Source: Niallia alba (GTDB taxonomy: Bacteria > Bacillota > Bacilli > Bacillales > Cytobacillaceae). Taken from it: a stretch of 64,000 nucleotides of DNA. The stretch is taken from NCBI RefSeq assembly GCF_012933555.1, contig NZ_JABBPK010000001.1:2706001-2770000 (forward strand), written 5' to 3'. The notes under the pieces were generated by a model. The model searched no databases. It worked only from the letters and a program-made list of their open reading frames with translations, and was not told where the DNA came from. The position numbers and the translations under genes were made by a program. Positions 48,104 to 55,342 of this stretch are shown piece by piece; position 1 is the stretch's first letter; every line of letters begins with the position of its first letter.

Positions 48104-48132
48104 ATTATCTTTCTATGTATCATGTCGAACAA
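48104..48132 (-). promoter_or_regulatory. Probable parE promoter
   Basis: On the minus strand TTGTTC (48127-48132), 17 bases, GATAAT (48104-48109), 35 bases before the start. CGACAT and ATGTCG flank it as an inverted repeat. Confidence 0.5.
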
Positions 48133-48582
48133 TTGTTTATGTATTCGTCTAAAAAACGAATTATCCTCTAAAATCAAAAAAATTTATCGGATAACTTCTT
48201 TTCTTGTTAGACGAGCTTAAAAGAAGGCTTTTCTTTCAACCTTCTTTTTTCTTTCAATTATATTGAATTATTATAAACAGTTGTTGATACCAATTCCCGA
48301 AACAGAACATTCGTTCTCATATCGTATTGTAGCACATAATTACATTTTCCACGTTTTTTTTCAAATTTTATCTTTCGATTTTTCCCCGGCAAAACCAATA
48401 TTATACCAATCATCGCAAAAGCAAAAGAACTTTTTTAAAGAGGATTCCCTCTTTTTATCTATATTATGTTAACACAGATTCTTTGGAAAAACGAATAAGT
48501 TTCGAAAAACAATGTGCATTTTTAGCGCATGACAGCGTTTTATCCGTTCAAATTAACCAATTTTATTCACTATTCCTTTATA
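48133..48582. other. Intergenic region between parE and the IS element
   Basis: About 450 bases without a gene. AAAAGAAGG / CCTTCTTTT with T-rich tail (48221-48253) forms a hairpin that could stop plus-strand transcription, though no plus-strand gene precedes it. Confidence 0.4.
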
Positions 48583-48589
48583 AAATAAT

Positions 48590-48618
48590 AAAAAAAGGCA
48601 GAATGATTTTTTCTTAAT
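48590..48618. terminator. Left half of a terminator split by the IS
   Basis: AAAAAAAGGCAGAATGATT (48590-48608) is the reverse complement, with one mismatch, of AATCACTCTGCCTTTTTTT at 50139-50157. Without the IS the two halves would form a hairpin with a loop of about 7 bases. Confidence 0.75.
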
Positions 48619-48710
48619 TGGACTAACCTAAATTAGTGAGACAATATAAAACACCTCCATAATGGCCATACTTGAAATAAGTATGGAATATTAATCGGAG
48701 GTGTTTTTGC

Positions 48711-49028
48711 ATGGGCAAAAATATTTATACAAGTGAAATCAAATGGGCGGTAGTAAGGGACAAGCTTGAAGGGAAATTAACAACAAGAGAAATTATGGGT
48801 AAGTATGGAATTAAGAATAAATCTCAAGTTGAAACATGGATGAGATGGTATGAAAATGGGGAGATTTATCGGTTTGACCAACCAATCGGTAAACAATACA
48901 CATTCGGACATGGTCCGGAATCTTTAAGCAAGGATGAGCGAATTAATAATCAACTTACTCACCTAAAGATGGAGAATGAAATCTTAAAAAAGTATTTGGC
49001 GATGAGAAAGGTGTCGATAAAAGGATAG
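48711..49028 (+). CDS. IS3-family OrfA (helix-turn-helix part of transposase)
   Basis: A 105-residue protein with the DNA-binding domain (YTSEIKWAVVRDKLEGKLTT, REIMGKYGIKNKSQVETWMRW) and a C-terminal leucine-rich coiled region (NNQLTHLKMENEILKKYL) that allows assembly. CGGAGGTG precedes the ATG. It ends at TAG 49026-49028 unless the ribosome slips at A AAA AAG (48986-48992) into the frame of OrfB. Confidence 0.93.
   Translation: MGKNIYTSEIKWAVVRDKLEGKLTTREIMGKYGIKNKSQVETWMRWYENGEIYRFDQPIGKQYTFGHGPESLSKDERINNQLTHLKMENEILKKYLAMRKVSIKG
48986..48992 (+). other. Programmed -1 frameshift site in the IS transposase
   Basis: The OrfA frame reads TTA AAA AAG here, giving the canonical slippery heptamer A AAA AAG. 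After a -1 slip the frame reads VFGDEKGVDKRIVVQ without a stop into OrfB. This is the usual way IS3-family elements make the OrfAB transposase. Confidence 0.85.
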
Positions 49029-49036
49029 TAGTACAA

Positions 49037-49873
49037 TTGGTTGAACAATTTCGAGAAAAATATAGTGTTACCTCCATTTTAAAAGTATTGGAGGTTCCTC
49101 GTTCTAGTTATTACCGTTGGACAAAAGGTTTTGGGGAACATAAAAATGAGCATGAAGAGCTGATTATTGAAATCTGTAAGGCTACAAAATATAGAAATGG
49201 TCACCGTAAAATTAGAGCTATTTTAAAGCGAGATCATCATATTCATCTCAATAGGAATACAGTTCAAAAGATTATGCAGAAGTATCATTTGCAGTGTAGG
49301 GTGAAGCCGAAACGTAGATGGAAATCACAAGGAGAGAGTGAAGTAATCGCACCTAATATTATTAATCGAGATTTTAGCGCATGTAAACCAAATGAGAAGT
49401 GGGTAACGGATATTACGTATATTCAATATGGTAGCGAGACTCTATATCTGTCTACAATTATGGATTTGTACAATAATGAAATCATAGCTTATAAGGTTTA
49501 TAACCATCAACAAACACCTTTAGTAATTGATACTTTGGAGGAAGCTCTAGATAAGCGGCATCAGCCAGAAGGAGTTATAATTCATTCTGATCAAGGAAGT
49601 GTGTATACTTCATATATCTTTCAAAATTATGTGAAAGAAATTCATATGATAAGTAGTATGTCCAGAAGAGGAAACTGTTGGGATAATGCGGTGATTGAAT
49701 CTTTTCATTCAAATCTAAAAGCCGAGGAATTTCAGTATTGTAAGTTTAATACGTTATCGAATTTAGAGGTTATTTCTAGAGTAGAAGGATATATTCATCA
49801 TTATAATGAAGATAGAATTCAAGCAAAATTAGGCTACTTAACTCCAAAAGAATTTGGGTTAAATGCAGCTTAA
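49037..49873 (+). CDS. IS3-family OrfB (DDE catalytic part of transposase)
   Basis: A 278-residue frame in the -1 register relative to OrfA. It has the HTH_21-type region (YRNGHRKIRAILKR) and an rve catalytic domain with all three acidic residues: WVTDITYIQYG (D), IIHSDQGSVYTS (D) and NAVIESFHSNLKAEE (E). The real product is most likely the OrfAB fusion; TTG 49037 is only the first in-frame start. Intact, so the element may be active. Confidence 0.92.
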   Translation: MVEQFREKYSVTSILKVLEVPRSSYYRWTKGFGEHKNEHEELIIEICKATKYRNGHRKIRAILKRDHHIHLNRNTVQKIMQKYHLQCRVKPKRRWKSQGESEVIAPNIINRDFSACKPNEKWVTDITYIQYGSETLYLSTIMDLYNNEIIAYKVYNHQQTPLVIDTLEEALDKRHQPEGVIIHSDQGSVYTSYIFQNYVKEIHMISSMSRRGNCWDNAVIESFHSNLKAEEFQYCKFNTLSNLEVISRVEGYIHHYNEDRIQAKLGYLTPKEFGLNAA

Positions 49874-49911
49874 TGGGGATTAGGGTTCACTTATCATGTA
49901 AAAAAGACGTG

Positions 49912-50025
49912 CACTTTATTTGGAGTGGCGGGCATGATAGCCTAATTAGGCTAAGCCAGATTCTATTGAAGATAGCTGGCTTCCTGGCTAAAGAATCTAT
50001 GCCCGCAGAGGCTCCAAGTAAAGTG
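49912..50025 (+). ncRNA. Large folded segment between transposase and right IS end
   Basis: CACTTTATTTGGAG (49912-49925) pairs with CTCCAAGTAAAGTG (50012-50025), and GCGGGCAT (49928-49935) with ATGCCCGC (49999-50006). Inside are two hairpins: TAGCCTAATTAGGCTA and AAGCCAG / CTGGCTT. The result is a four-arm structure of about 115 nucleotides, GC-richer than its surroundings. It may be a structured RNA or a DNA cruciform. No named RNA family is recognised. Confidence 0.6.
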
Positions 50026-50138
50026 ACAAAGTGCCTGAATTATTTCCAGTAAAGAACCAATATCAAATTAGTCGAAAAGTGTTAAATTTAATAATGGTTA
50101 GGTGTTTTATATATGTCTCATTTCGCTAGGTCAGTTCA

Positions 50139-50157
50139 AATCACTCTGCCTTTTTTT
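50139..50157. terminator. Right half of the terminator split by the IS
   Basis: AATCACTCTGCCTTTTTTT directly follows the IS and lies 1 base from the stop codon of the CoA-binding gene, for which it was the terminator arm. Confidence 0.75.
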
Positions 50158-50158
50158 A

Positions 50159-50572
50159 TTATTTTGTCATCGCATGTTCGACTTTAATGCAACGATCCAT
50201 GATTACCGTATACCCTTTTTCTTTTAAATCATCAAACGTTTCTTCATGTACTAGTCCCAATTGTGCCCAAAATACATCTGCATCTATTTTTTCGAACTCA
50301 GCTGCAACCTCTGGCAAATATTCAGATCTTCTAAATACATTGACAATATCGACATGTCCTTCAATATCTGTTAACTGCTTAACCGCTTTAACTCCAAGTA
50401 CCTCGTCTACAGTTGGATTAACAGGAATAATTTCATATCCAGCATTTTTCATTGCTTCTGAAACCATATAAGAGGTCCTAGAAGGATTATCACTTAAACC
50501 AACAACCGCAATTCTCTTTGCTTTTTTTAAAATTTCACCAATTTCTTCACGACTTGGATTATTAATAGCCAT
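50159..50572 (-). CDS. CoA-binding domain protein (YccU type)
   Basis: The 137-residue protein is a single Rossmann CoA-binding domain: AKRIAVVGLSDNPSRTSYMV, GYEIIPVNPTVDEVLG, VDIVNVFRRSEYLPEV and FWAQLGLVHEETFDDLKEKG. Small stand-alone members of this family are widespread and their role is uncertain. ATG 50572 follows AAAGGAG. Its terminator has been split by the IS, so its transcript now probably runs into the element, antisense to the transposase. Confidence 0.88.
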   Translation of the reverse strand: MAINNPSREEIGEILKKAKRIAVVGLSDNPSRTSYMVSEAMKNAGYEIIPVNPTVDEVLGVKAVKQLTDIEGHVDIVNVFRRSEYLPEVAAEFEKIDADVFWAQLGLVHEETFDDLKEKGYTVIMDRCIKVEHAMTK

Positions 50573-50705
50573 TTTAACCGCTCCTTTTTCTATCATTTTT
50601 TATACGTTTCCCCAAATCAGGGAAGAAAAAACTACAGAAAGCATTCCTACATGCCACTTTAACAATAGCAAATTTTTCTAGTTTTCTAAAGAAAGTTGCA
50701 TTTAA

Positions 50706-51395
50706 TTAAATATATTTACTGCCTTCACGTATACTTAACTTAGATAAACTATGTTCGTGAATAAACTGTCTAACTGATTCTGGATTGGTTTTTGAGTATT
50801 CCCTTAAACTCCAGCCAATCGCTTTTTGAATAAAGAATTCCTTACTTGATGCATTATGCAAGATATATCGGTACAGGCGACTTTCTTCTGTATCTTCTTT
50901 ATATTTAAGCTGAAATAGTATAGAAGCTCTTCGCAGCCATAAATGATCTCCATAAGCCCAAGTCTCTATTACTTCATCCTTCACTTCTGGAGCGATCTTT
51001 GCAATATGACCAACGGCATGAGGAGCAATGCTATCAACTGTATCCCACCAAGATTTCGTCATAATCAACTTTTCAAATAAGGGGAGGTCCTGCTTACTTA
51101 TTTTTTTCAGTGATTTGTTTATATAATCTAACGCTGCATATTGGTATTCACGCTCCTTTTTCTCCCACAAACTTTGCACAAAATTTTGCTGAAAGTCTAA
51201 CTTTAAAAGGTCTGTTTCTGAAAAAAACTGTTTCATCAGCGCTCTTCGTTCCGGTGTTTTAATACCTAAAAACTTGAAATGATTCTTCATATATTTTTCC
51301 ATCGGTATGGCCTTTTCTCTATCCTGATTTTGATCAAATATAAAAGACAAGTTTTCTAATAAGTTACTAGTTAAATTATCCTTGGATTTATTCAT
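50706..51395 (-). CDS. AlkD-like DNA alkylation repair protein
   Basis: The 229-residue all-helical protein has the HEAT-repeat pattern of AlkD: MEKYMKNHFKFLGIKTPERR, LWEKKEREYQYAALDY, SWWDTVDSIAPHAVGHI (with the DNA-contact Trp and Asp), LWLRRASILFQLKYK and AIGWSLREYSKTNPESVRQF. AlkD glycosylases remove 3- and 7-alkylpurines. AAGGAG precedes ATG 51395. It is alone on its transcript. Confidence 0.88.
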   Translation of the reverse strand: MNKSKDNLTSNLLENLSFIFDQNQDREKAIPMEKYMKNHFKFLGIKTPERRALMKQFFSETDLLKLDFQQNFVQSLWEKKEREYQYAALDYINKSLKKISKQDLPLFEKLIMTKSWWDTVDSIAPHAVGHIAKIAPEVKDEVIETWAYGDHLWLRRASILFQLKYKEDTEESRLYRYILHNASSKEFFIQKAIGWSLREYSKTNPESVRQFIHEHSLSKLSIREGSKYI

Positions 51396-51507
51396 AAATA
51401 TGCTCCTTCTTGTTAACTTCATCATTACTTAACGGTTAAATCCATATTATAATTAAAATGAACCTCACAACAAGCATTTATTTCCAAATATAGTGTATAA
51501 AATGCAA

Positions 51508-51536
51508 AAACCACTTTCCTCAAAAGAAAGTGGTTT
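51508..51536 (-). terminator. Terminator of the GH18 gene
   Basis: AAACCACTTTC and GAAAGTGGTTT form an 11-bp stem with a 7-base loop. A T-run follows on the minus strand. Confidence 0.8.
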
Positions 51537-51541
51537 CTTCG

Positions 51542-53254
51542 TTACTGTTTCTTTGTTTCTAAGGATAGTGCATTCCATGCTGTTTCGTTTGCAAAAGTGC
51601 GGGACCAACTTGCAAGTCCAGCTAACTCATATTTTTCTACTAATTCGGCTCTTTTTGCTAAAGATAGTTCATCTTCCAGCCAAATTTTATAGGTAGATTT
51701 TGTTTTCTCGTCAAAATATTCCCCATAGTTTTGACCGCTAACTTCATCGTACGTTGGTGTCACTTTATACTTTTCTAACCATTCCTCGACCTTTGCCATT
51801 GAAAGTGCCTTAGAAGATATTTCTCCGCTTTCCTTCTCTTCCCATAAACGAGCATATAAAGGTACACCTAAAACGAGCTTATCATTTGGAACAATATCGA
51901 GTAAGGTTTCTAAATTAGCCTCTACCCAAGGGAAACTCGCTACACTCCCAGCAATTGGACTTGTCGCCCAGTGCTCATCATATGCCATTACAACTAAATA
52001 ATCGACGATTTCAGCTAGGTGGTCACGCTGTAAAAATGCAGAATAATTTCCGCCAGCGATAAACGTAATGTCCATGGACACTGTAATTCCCGCCTCATGT
52101 AAATATGGCGTTGCTTCTCTCACAAACTGAGTGACATATTTACCATCTTCTTCGCGAACATTTTCAATATCAATGTTAATCCCATCTAAATTATACATTT
52201 CACTATAGACTAAAAGTTGTCTAATTATTGCTTGCCTTTTCTGATAATCCTTCAATACTTCATGTGTATTATCAGGATCAAAATTATTAGAAAACAATCC
52301 CCATACTTGATAGCCTTGTTTATGCGCCCAATCTACGTATGCTTTTGATCCTAGATTACTAACATTGCCGTCATCTCCCGACAGCTTAAACCAAGTGGGA
52401 GAAACAACATTTACACCGTTCATTTTTGGAATGCTTGAAGTATCTGGATTTCTAGAGTATACGGCTTCCCAAGTTAATTGGATAGGACCGTTGATTTTAT
52501 TCAGTTTTGGTTCCTTCTGTTCTAATTCTACTTGAACAACCGCTGATTTACCTTTTTCAACATATTTCTTTTTCACAAATCCAGCGATTCCATTCTCTTT
52601 TCTAACAAAATAAAAGTCTTCTTCTTCTTTTTCAATTGTTATATGCTCACCAGGAGCTAAGTCATCTGTATAAGGAGAGTATAATGTTGCTTCTGAACGC
52701 AATCTTGTGAAATCTTTTCTCACCTTTTTAGATGTAAATATCCCATCCGCTCTTTCTTGGCCATTTTCTTCTAAAAGAACAACATGCTTATCATCTAAAA
52801 TGGTGTATTCGATTGGATAAAAACTTGCTAATGGATCAAGTGCAACATAAATCGTTCCATCCTCATCTCTTAATGGATGAAAAGAAAGCTCCGTATTTTT
52901 ATCATTTACATAATAGGAAACGGAATCGGATGGAAATTGAATCACTTTATCTTTTGTCGTCACAATAACGGAATTACTATTTTCATCATACGTAATGCTG
53001 TCATCTATTTTTTCTTGCCATATTTTTAAAGGTAAATATACCGTATCCTTATCAAAGATTGCATTGCCGATCTGTTCCCCATTTAAGAAGATAGGGTTTT
53101 CTCCTTGAAAGTAATTTATCTTATCTTTATTACCGAATGGGTAAAAAATTAACAGGATAGTAGAGATTACAACTAATAATACAGCTAGAATAAAACCAAT
53201 AAAGAGTTTTTTATTTGGCGTTTTTTTTTGAAAGGAATAATTTATTTGTGTCAT
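51542..53254 (-). CDS. Membrane-anchored GH18 glycosidase of the spore-germination type
   Basis: The 570-residue protein has an N-terminal anchor (KLFIGFILAVLLVVISTILL), a copper-amine-oxidase-like stalk domain (GENPIFLNGEQIGNAIF, VYLPLKIWQEKID), a bacterial SH3 domain (about 190-250) and a GH18 barrel with active-site LDGINIDIENVREEDG (catalytic Glu after DxxIDxE-like) and YLVVMAYDEHWATSP. Related Bacillus proteins such as YdhD or YaaH cut cortex or cell-wall glycans at germination. AAGGAGG precedes ATG 53254. Which wall substrate is cut is unknown. Confidence 0.87.
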   Translation of the reverse strand: MTQINYSFQKKTPNKKLFIGFILAVLLVVISTILLIFYPFGNKDKINYFQGENPIFLNGEQIGNAIFDKDTVYLPLKIWQEKIDDSITYDENSNSVIVTTKDKVIQFPSDSVSYYVNDKNTELSFHPLRDEDGTIYVALDPLASFYPIEYTILDDKHVVLLEENGQERADGIFTSKKVRKDFTRLRSEATLYSPYTDDLAPGEHITIEKEEEDFYFVRKENGIAGFVKKKYVEKGKSAVVQVELEQKEPKLNKINGPIQLTWEAVYSRNPDTSSIPKMNGVNVVSPTWFKLSGDDGNVSNLGSKAYVDWAHKQGYQVWGLFSNNFDPDNTHEVLKDYQKRQAIIRQLLVYSEMYNLDGINIDIENVREEDGKYVTQFVREATPYLHEAGITVSMDITFIAGGNYSAFLQRDHLAEIVDYLVVMAYDEHWATSPIAGSVASFPWVEANLETLLDIVPNDKLVLGVPLYARLWEEKESGEISSKALSMAKVEEWLEKYKVTPTYDEVSGQNYGEYFDEKTKSTYKIWLEDELSLAKRAELVEKYELAGLASWSRTFANETAWNALSLETKKQ

Positions 53255-53349
53255 TTGTACCTCCTTGAAGTAGTCCTTTTGCTGTTTCAATTACTAGAAT
53301 AATAGCCGTAATGAAAACAGAGCTAGTTTCATATTAACACAGATTTCGA

Positions 53350-53385
53350 CAAAAAAAGAACCACCAGACATTGACAGATGGCTCT
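53350..53385 (-). terminator. Terminator after the GNAT gene
   Basis: On the minus strand AGAGCCATC pairs with GGTGGTTCT (two wobble pairs) and is followed by TTTTTTT. Confidence 0.65.
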
Positions 53386-53446
53386 CCCCATATTAATCAA
53401 ATAATTATACTTCCTCATTATATCCGATCCTAATGTAGAACAAGAT

Positions 53447-53866
53447 TCACTTATATTCAGTAAAGTTCTTTCGAAATCCATAAAAAGCACGATAACCTTT
53501 GGTTTCATAATAGGTATGTGACGTACTGGATGCCAGCATTTCTACTCTAGTATTTGGATATAAACGATGGACATAGTATAATAAATTATGTCCAATCCCT
53601 AAGCTCCTATATGTCTGATCAATTAGCAATTCACAAATATACATAGTAATTGATTGATCTGTCATCCCCCTAATATAGCCGATTATTTTATCATCTAACA
53701 TTGCAACATAAGCAATATTAGAATGATTCCAAGCGGATATTGTATCTTCTTTTTTGGCTACTAAGTTATTCCACTGTTCTTCTCTATTTAATGCGTGTAT
53801 AGATGGGAAATCATCTTCTTGATATTTTCGCACCTGTATTTCCAGTCCGTTTTTTAACTTAATCAT
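53447..53866 (-). CDS. GNAT-family N-acetyltransferase
   Basis: The 139-residue protein is a complete GNAT domain: AYVAMLDDKIIGYIRGM, CELLIDQTYRSLGIGHNLL (acetyl-CoA pyrophosphate loop of the RxxGIG type) and HTYYETKGYRAFYGFRK at the end. The acceptor is unknown. It starts just downstream of the remnant of a small membrane gene on the same strand (53877-54235) and may once have been cotranscribed with it. Confidence 0.85.
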   Translation of the reverse strand: MIKLKNGLEIQVRKYQEDDFPSIHALNREEQWNNLVAKKEDTISAWNHSNIAYVAMLDDKIIGYIRGMTDQSITMYICELLIDQTYRSLGIGHNLLYYVHRLYPNTRVEMLASSTSHTYYETKGYRAFYGFRKNFTEYK

Positions 53867-53876
53867 CTTTTTTCTC

Positions 53877-54235
53877 CTAATTTTTTATTATCTTTATAAA
53901 ATGGTGGGTACTTATTGCCGATAACGGCATTATTACGATTGCTAAAAATAGGATAAGAAAAATATCTGTAGCGATTGTATAGTCAATCCATTTATTATAA
54001 AGTGAAACTTCCATCAGTGGGGGTTTTCTTCATCCCCCACTGATGGTTAGTTGAACCAATCGGACCTTTACGGACAGTTGATCTCCCACCTATCTTCCTC
54101 GTATTCTCATATGCTTGAGGGGGAGTCGTACTGTCCGTTAAGAGTGGGATAGAAATAATAGACTATTCTAAAATAAATAATAAAAAAGATGATTAGTAAA
54201 AAATAAAATACAAAACTATCTTTATATTTTTTCAT
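53877..54235 (-). pseudogene. Small two-segment membrane protein gene interrupted by a 149-bp element
   Basis: From ATG 54235 (GGAGGAG upstream) 28 codons read MKKYKDSFVFYFLLIIFF and IIYFRIVYYF. Then the 149-bp element 54003-54151 intervenes, and on the far side 41 codons continue LYNKWIDYTIATDIFLILFL, AIVIMPLSAISTHHF and end IKIIKN-stop. Removing exactly 149 bases joins the parts in frame to a 69-residue protein with two membrane segments. With the element present, translation runs to a stop inside it. No family is recognised. Confidence 0.8.
54003..54151 (+). repeat. Dispersed structured element, copy 1
   Basis: About 149 bases closely matching 63706-63854. It contains the hairpin CCATCAGTGGGGG / CCCCCACTGATGG near one end and a longer-range pairing CGGACAG / CTGTCCG towards the other, with TCTCCCACCTATCTTCCT between. 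No target duplication is visible. It lies within a small membrane gene and has the features of a small non-autonomous mobile element. Confidence 0.88.
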
Positions 54236-54279
54236 TACTCCTCCTGGTTTTTGGAATATTATACCATATTAAAACAAAA

Positions 54280-54299
54280 GACGCTCCTAAAGGAACGTC
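54280..54299 (-). terminator. Terminator of thiT
   Basis: On the minus strand GACGTTCCT, loop TT, AGGAGCGTC followed by TTTTGTTTT. Confidence 0.8.
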
Positions 54300-54319
54300 A
54301 AATTATTTACTATTCATCT

Positions 54320-54904
54320 TTAATTTCTTGATATACCAGTTGATGGTCTATCAAGTACGATACGTGGAGCTGAAATTAATAAAAGTACAAGTACGATTGA
54401 ACATAGAATGGTTGCTCCTAAATAAGATCCACCGTTTACTATCAAGGAATTGATAAATGGCGACATTCCTTCTGGCGCATAACTTGCCCAAATAGTTACT
54501 CCTGCGATAAAATGCCAAATATAGCGAGTAAAACCCCCAACGACTACAGCCAAAATAATTAAACCAATTGCTAATCCCTTTTGCTTCGTTTTTAAAGCAT
54601 TTTGTATAGAGGAAGCAAATAAACCAGCAAATCCAATACAAGCAAACGCGAATAAGTACTCTAAAATAACTTGCCAAAAGCCTAATGCTTGCAGATCACC
54701 AACAACAATCTGTAAAAGCCCCCATAAAAATCCTGCGATCGTACTTGCTTTAAAGCCCCAACGGAATGCAACGATAAAAATAGGTACCATTGCAAAAGAA
54801 ATTGAAGTATTAAATACAGGAATAGATGGCAATAAATCGAGAATAAGTGCAATTGCAGCCATGATCGCCACTTCTATCATGACAACTAATTTCATATTTT
54901 TCAT
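54320..54904 (-). CDS. thiT: Thiamine ECF transporter substrate-binding subunit ThiT
   Basis: The 194-residue protein has six membrane segments and the ThiT features: LDLLPSIPVFNTSISFAMVP, FRWGFKASTIAGFLWGLLQ, LGFWQVILEYLFAFACIG and HFIAGVTIWASYAPEG. It binds thiamine and works with the shared ECF module (EcfA, EcfA', EcfT), which is not in this window. A TPP riboswitch in its leader confirms the substrate. AAGGAG precedes the ATG. Confidence 0.95.
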   Translation of the reverse strand: MKNMKLVVMIEVAIMAAIALILDLLPSIPVFNTSISFAMVPIFIVAFRWGFKASTIAGFLWGLLQIVVGDLQALGFWQVILEYLFAFACIGFAGLFASSIQNALKTKQKGLAIGLIILAVVVGGFTRYIWHFIAGVTIWASYAPEGMSPFINSLIVNGGSYLGATILCSIVLVLLLISAPRIVLDRPSTGISRN

Positions 54905-54911
54905 AAAAAAA

Positions 54912-54940
54912 TCTCCTTTTTTGTGCAGACCAAAAGGAGA
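54912..54940 (-). promoter_or_regulatory. Hairpin that can hide the thiT ribosome binding site
   Basis: TCTCCTTTT and AAAAGGAGA (9 bp) are separated by 11 bases; the arm nearer the gene is the ribosome binding site itself. When TPP is bound upstream this hairpin would block translation. Confidence 0.65.
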
Positions 54941-54980
54941 ACTTACGCGCGAAATGAATCATATAGTTTCTACTATATAC

Positions 54981-55070
54981 ATTCTTCCCACATTCCTACG
55001 TTAGCATTAACTAACAGGTTCGAAGGGTCAGATCAATGGATCACTCTCAGCATTACGCTCCCCTTGTGGT
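54981..55070 (-). ncRNA. TPP riboswitch (THI element)
   Basis: Read on the minus strand the leader contains GGGGAGC, GCTGAGAGTGAT, GACCCTTCGAACCTG, TTAATGCTAACGTAGGAA and GTGGG in the canonical order. The bases CTGAGA and ACCCTT...GAACCTGA-like match the pyrimidine and pyrophosphate sensor helices. It lies 77 bases upstream of thiT and should reduce thiT expression when thiamine pyrophosphate is plentiful. Confidence 0.96.
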
Positions 55071-55167
55071 TTGCTTTTTATCAAATTAAATTTATTATAG
55101 CATAAATCGTTCTTCAAATATGTATTTTTATTAAATACAGAATTTTTCTTTTTTTTCAAAAGAAATT

Positions 55168-55196
55168 ACCCAAACACTTTCTTAAATTGTTTGGGT
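55168..55196 (-). terminator. Probable terminator of the class V PLP gene
   Basis: ACCCAAACA and TGTTTGGGT form a 9-bp stem with an 11-base loop, followed on the minus strand by AATTTCTTTTG. The gene ends 147 bases upstream. Confidence 0.55.
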
Positions 55197-55342
55197 TCCC
55201 GTTTTGCCTCTAATTAATATGATTCATCCTTTAATCAGTAAAAATTTGCTCGCCATAGTTATTATTTTTAGATGTATTTTTTCTAATATATAATATAGTC
55301 AGCTTGAAAAACTTTCTTGTTTAGCGATAAGCTTCTAAAAAG

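Larger units (their letters stand above)
48619..50138 (+). mobile_element. Complete IS3-family (IS150-like) insertion sequence
   Basis: The 1520-bp element has imperfect terminal inverted repeats: left TGGACTAACCTAAATTAG, right (reverse complement) TGAACTGACCTAGCGAAA, both running on into TGAGACA and TATAAAACACCT. It is flanked by a 3-bp target duplication AAT (48616-48618 and 50139-50141). Both transposase frames and the frameshift site are intact. The duplication shows the insertion is probably recent. Confidence 0.93.
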
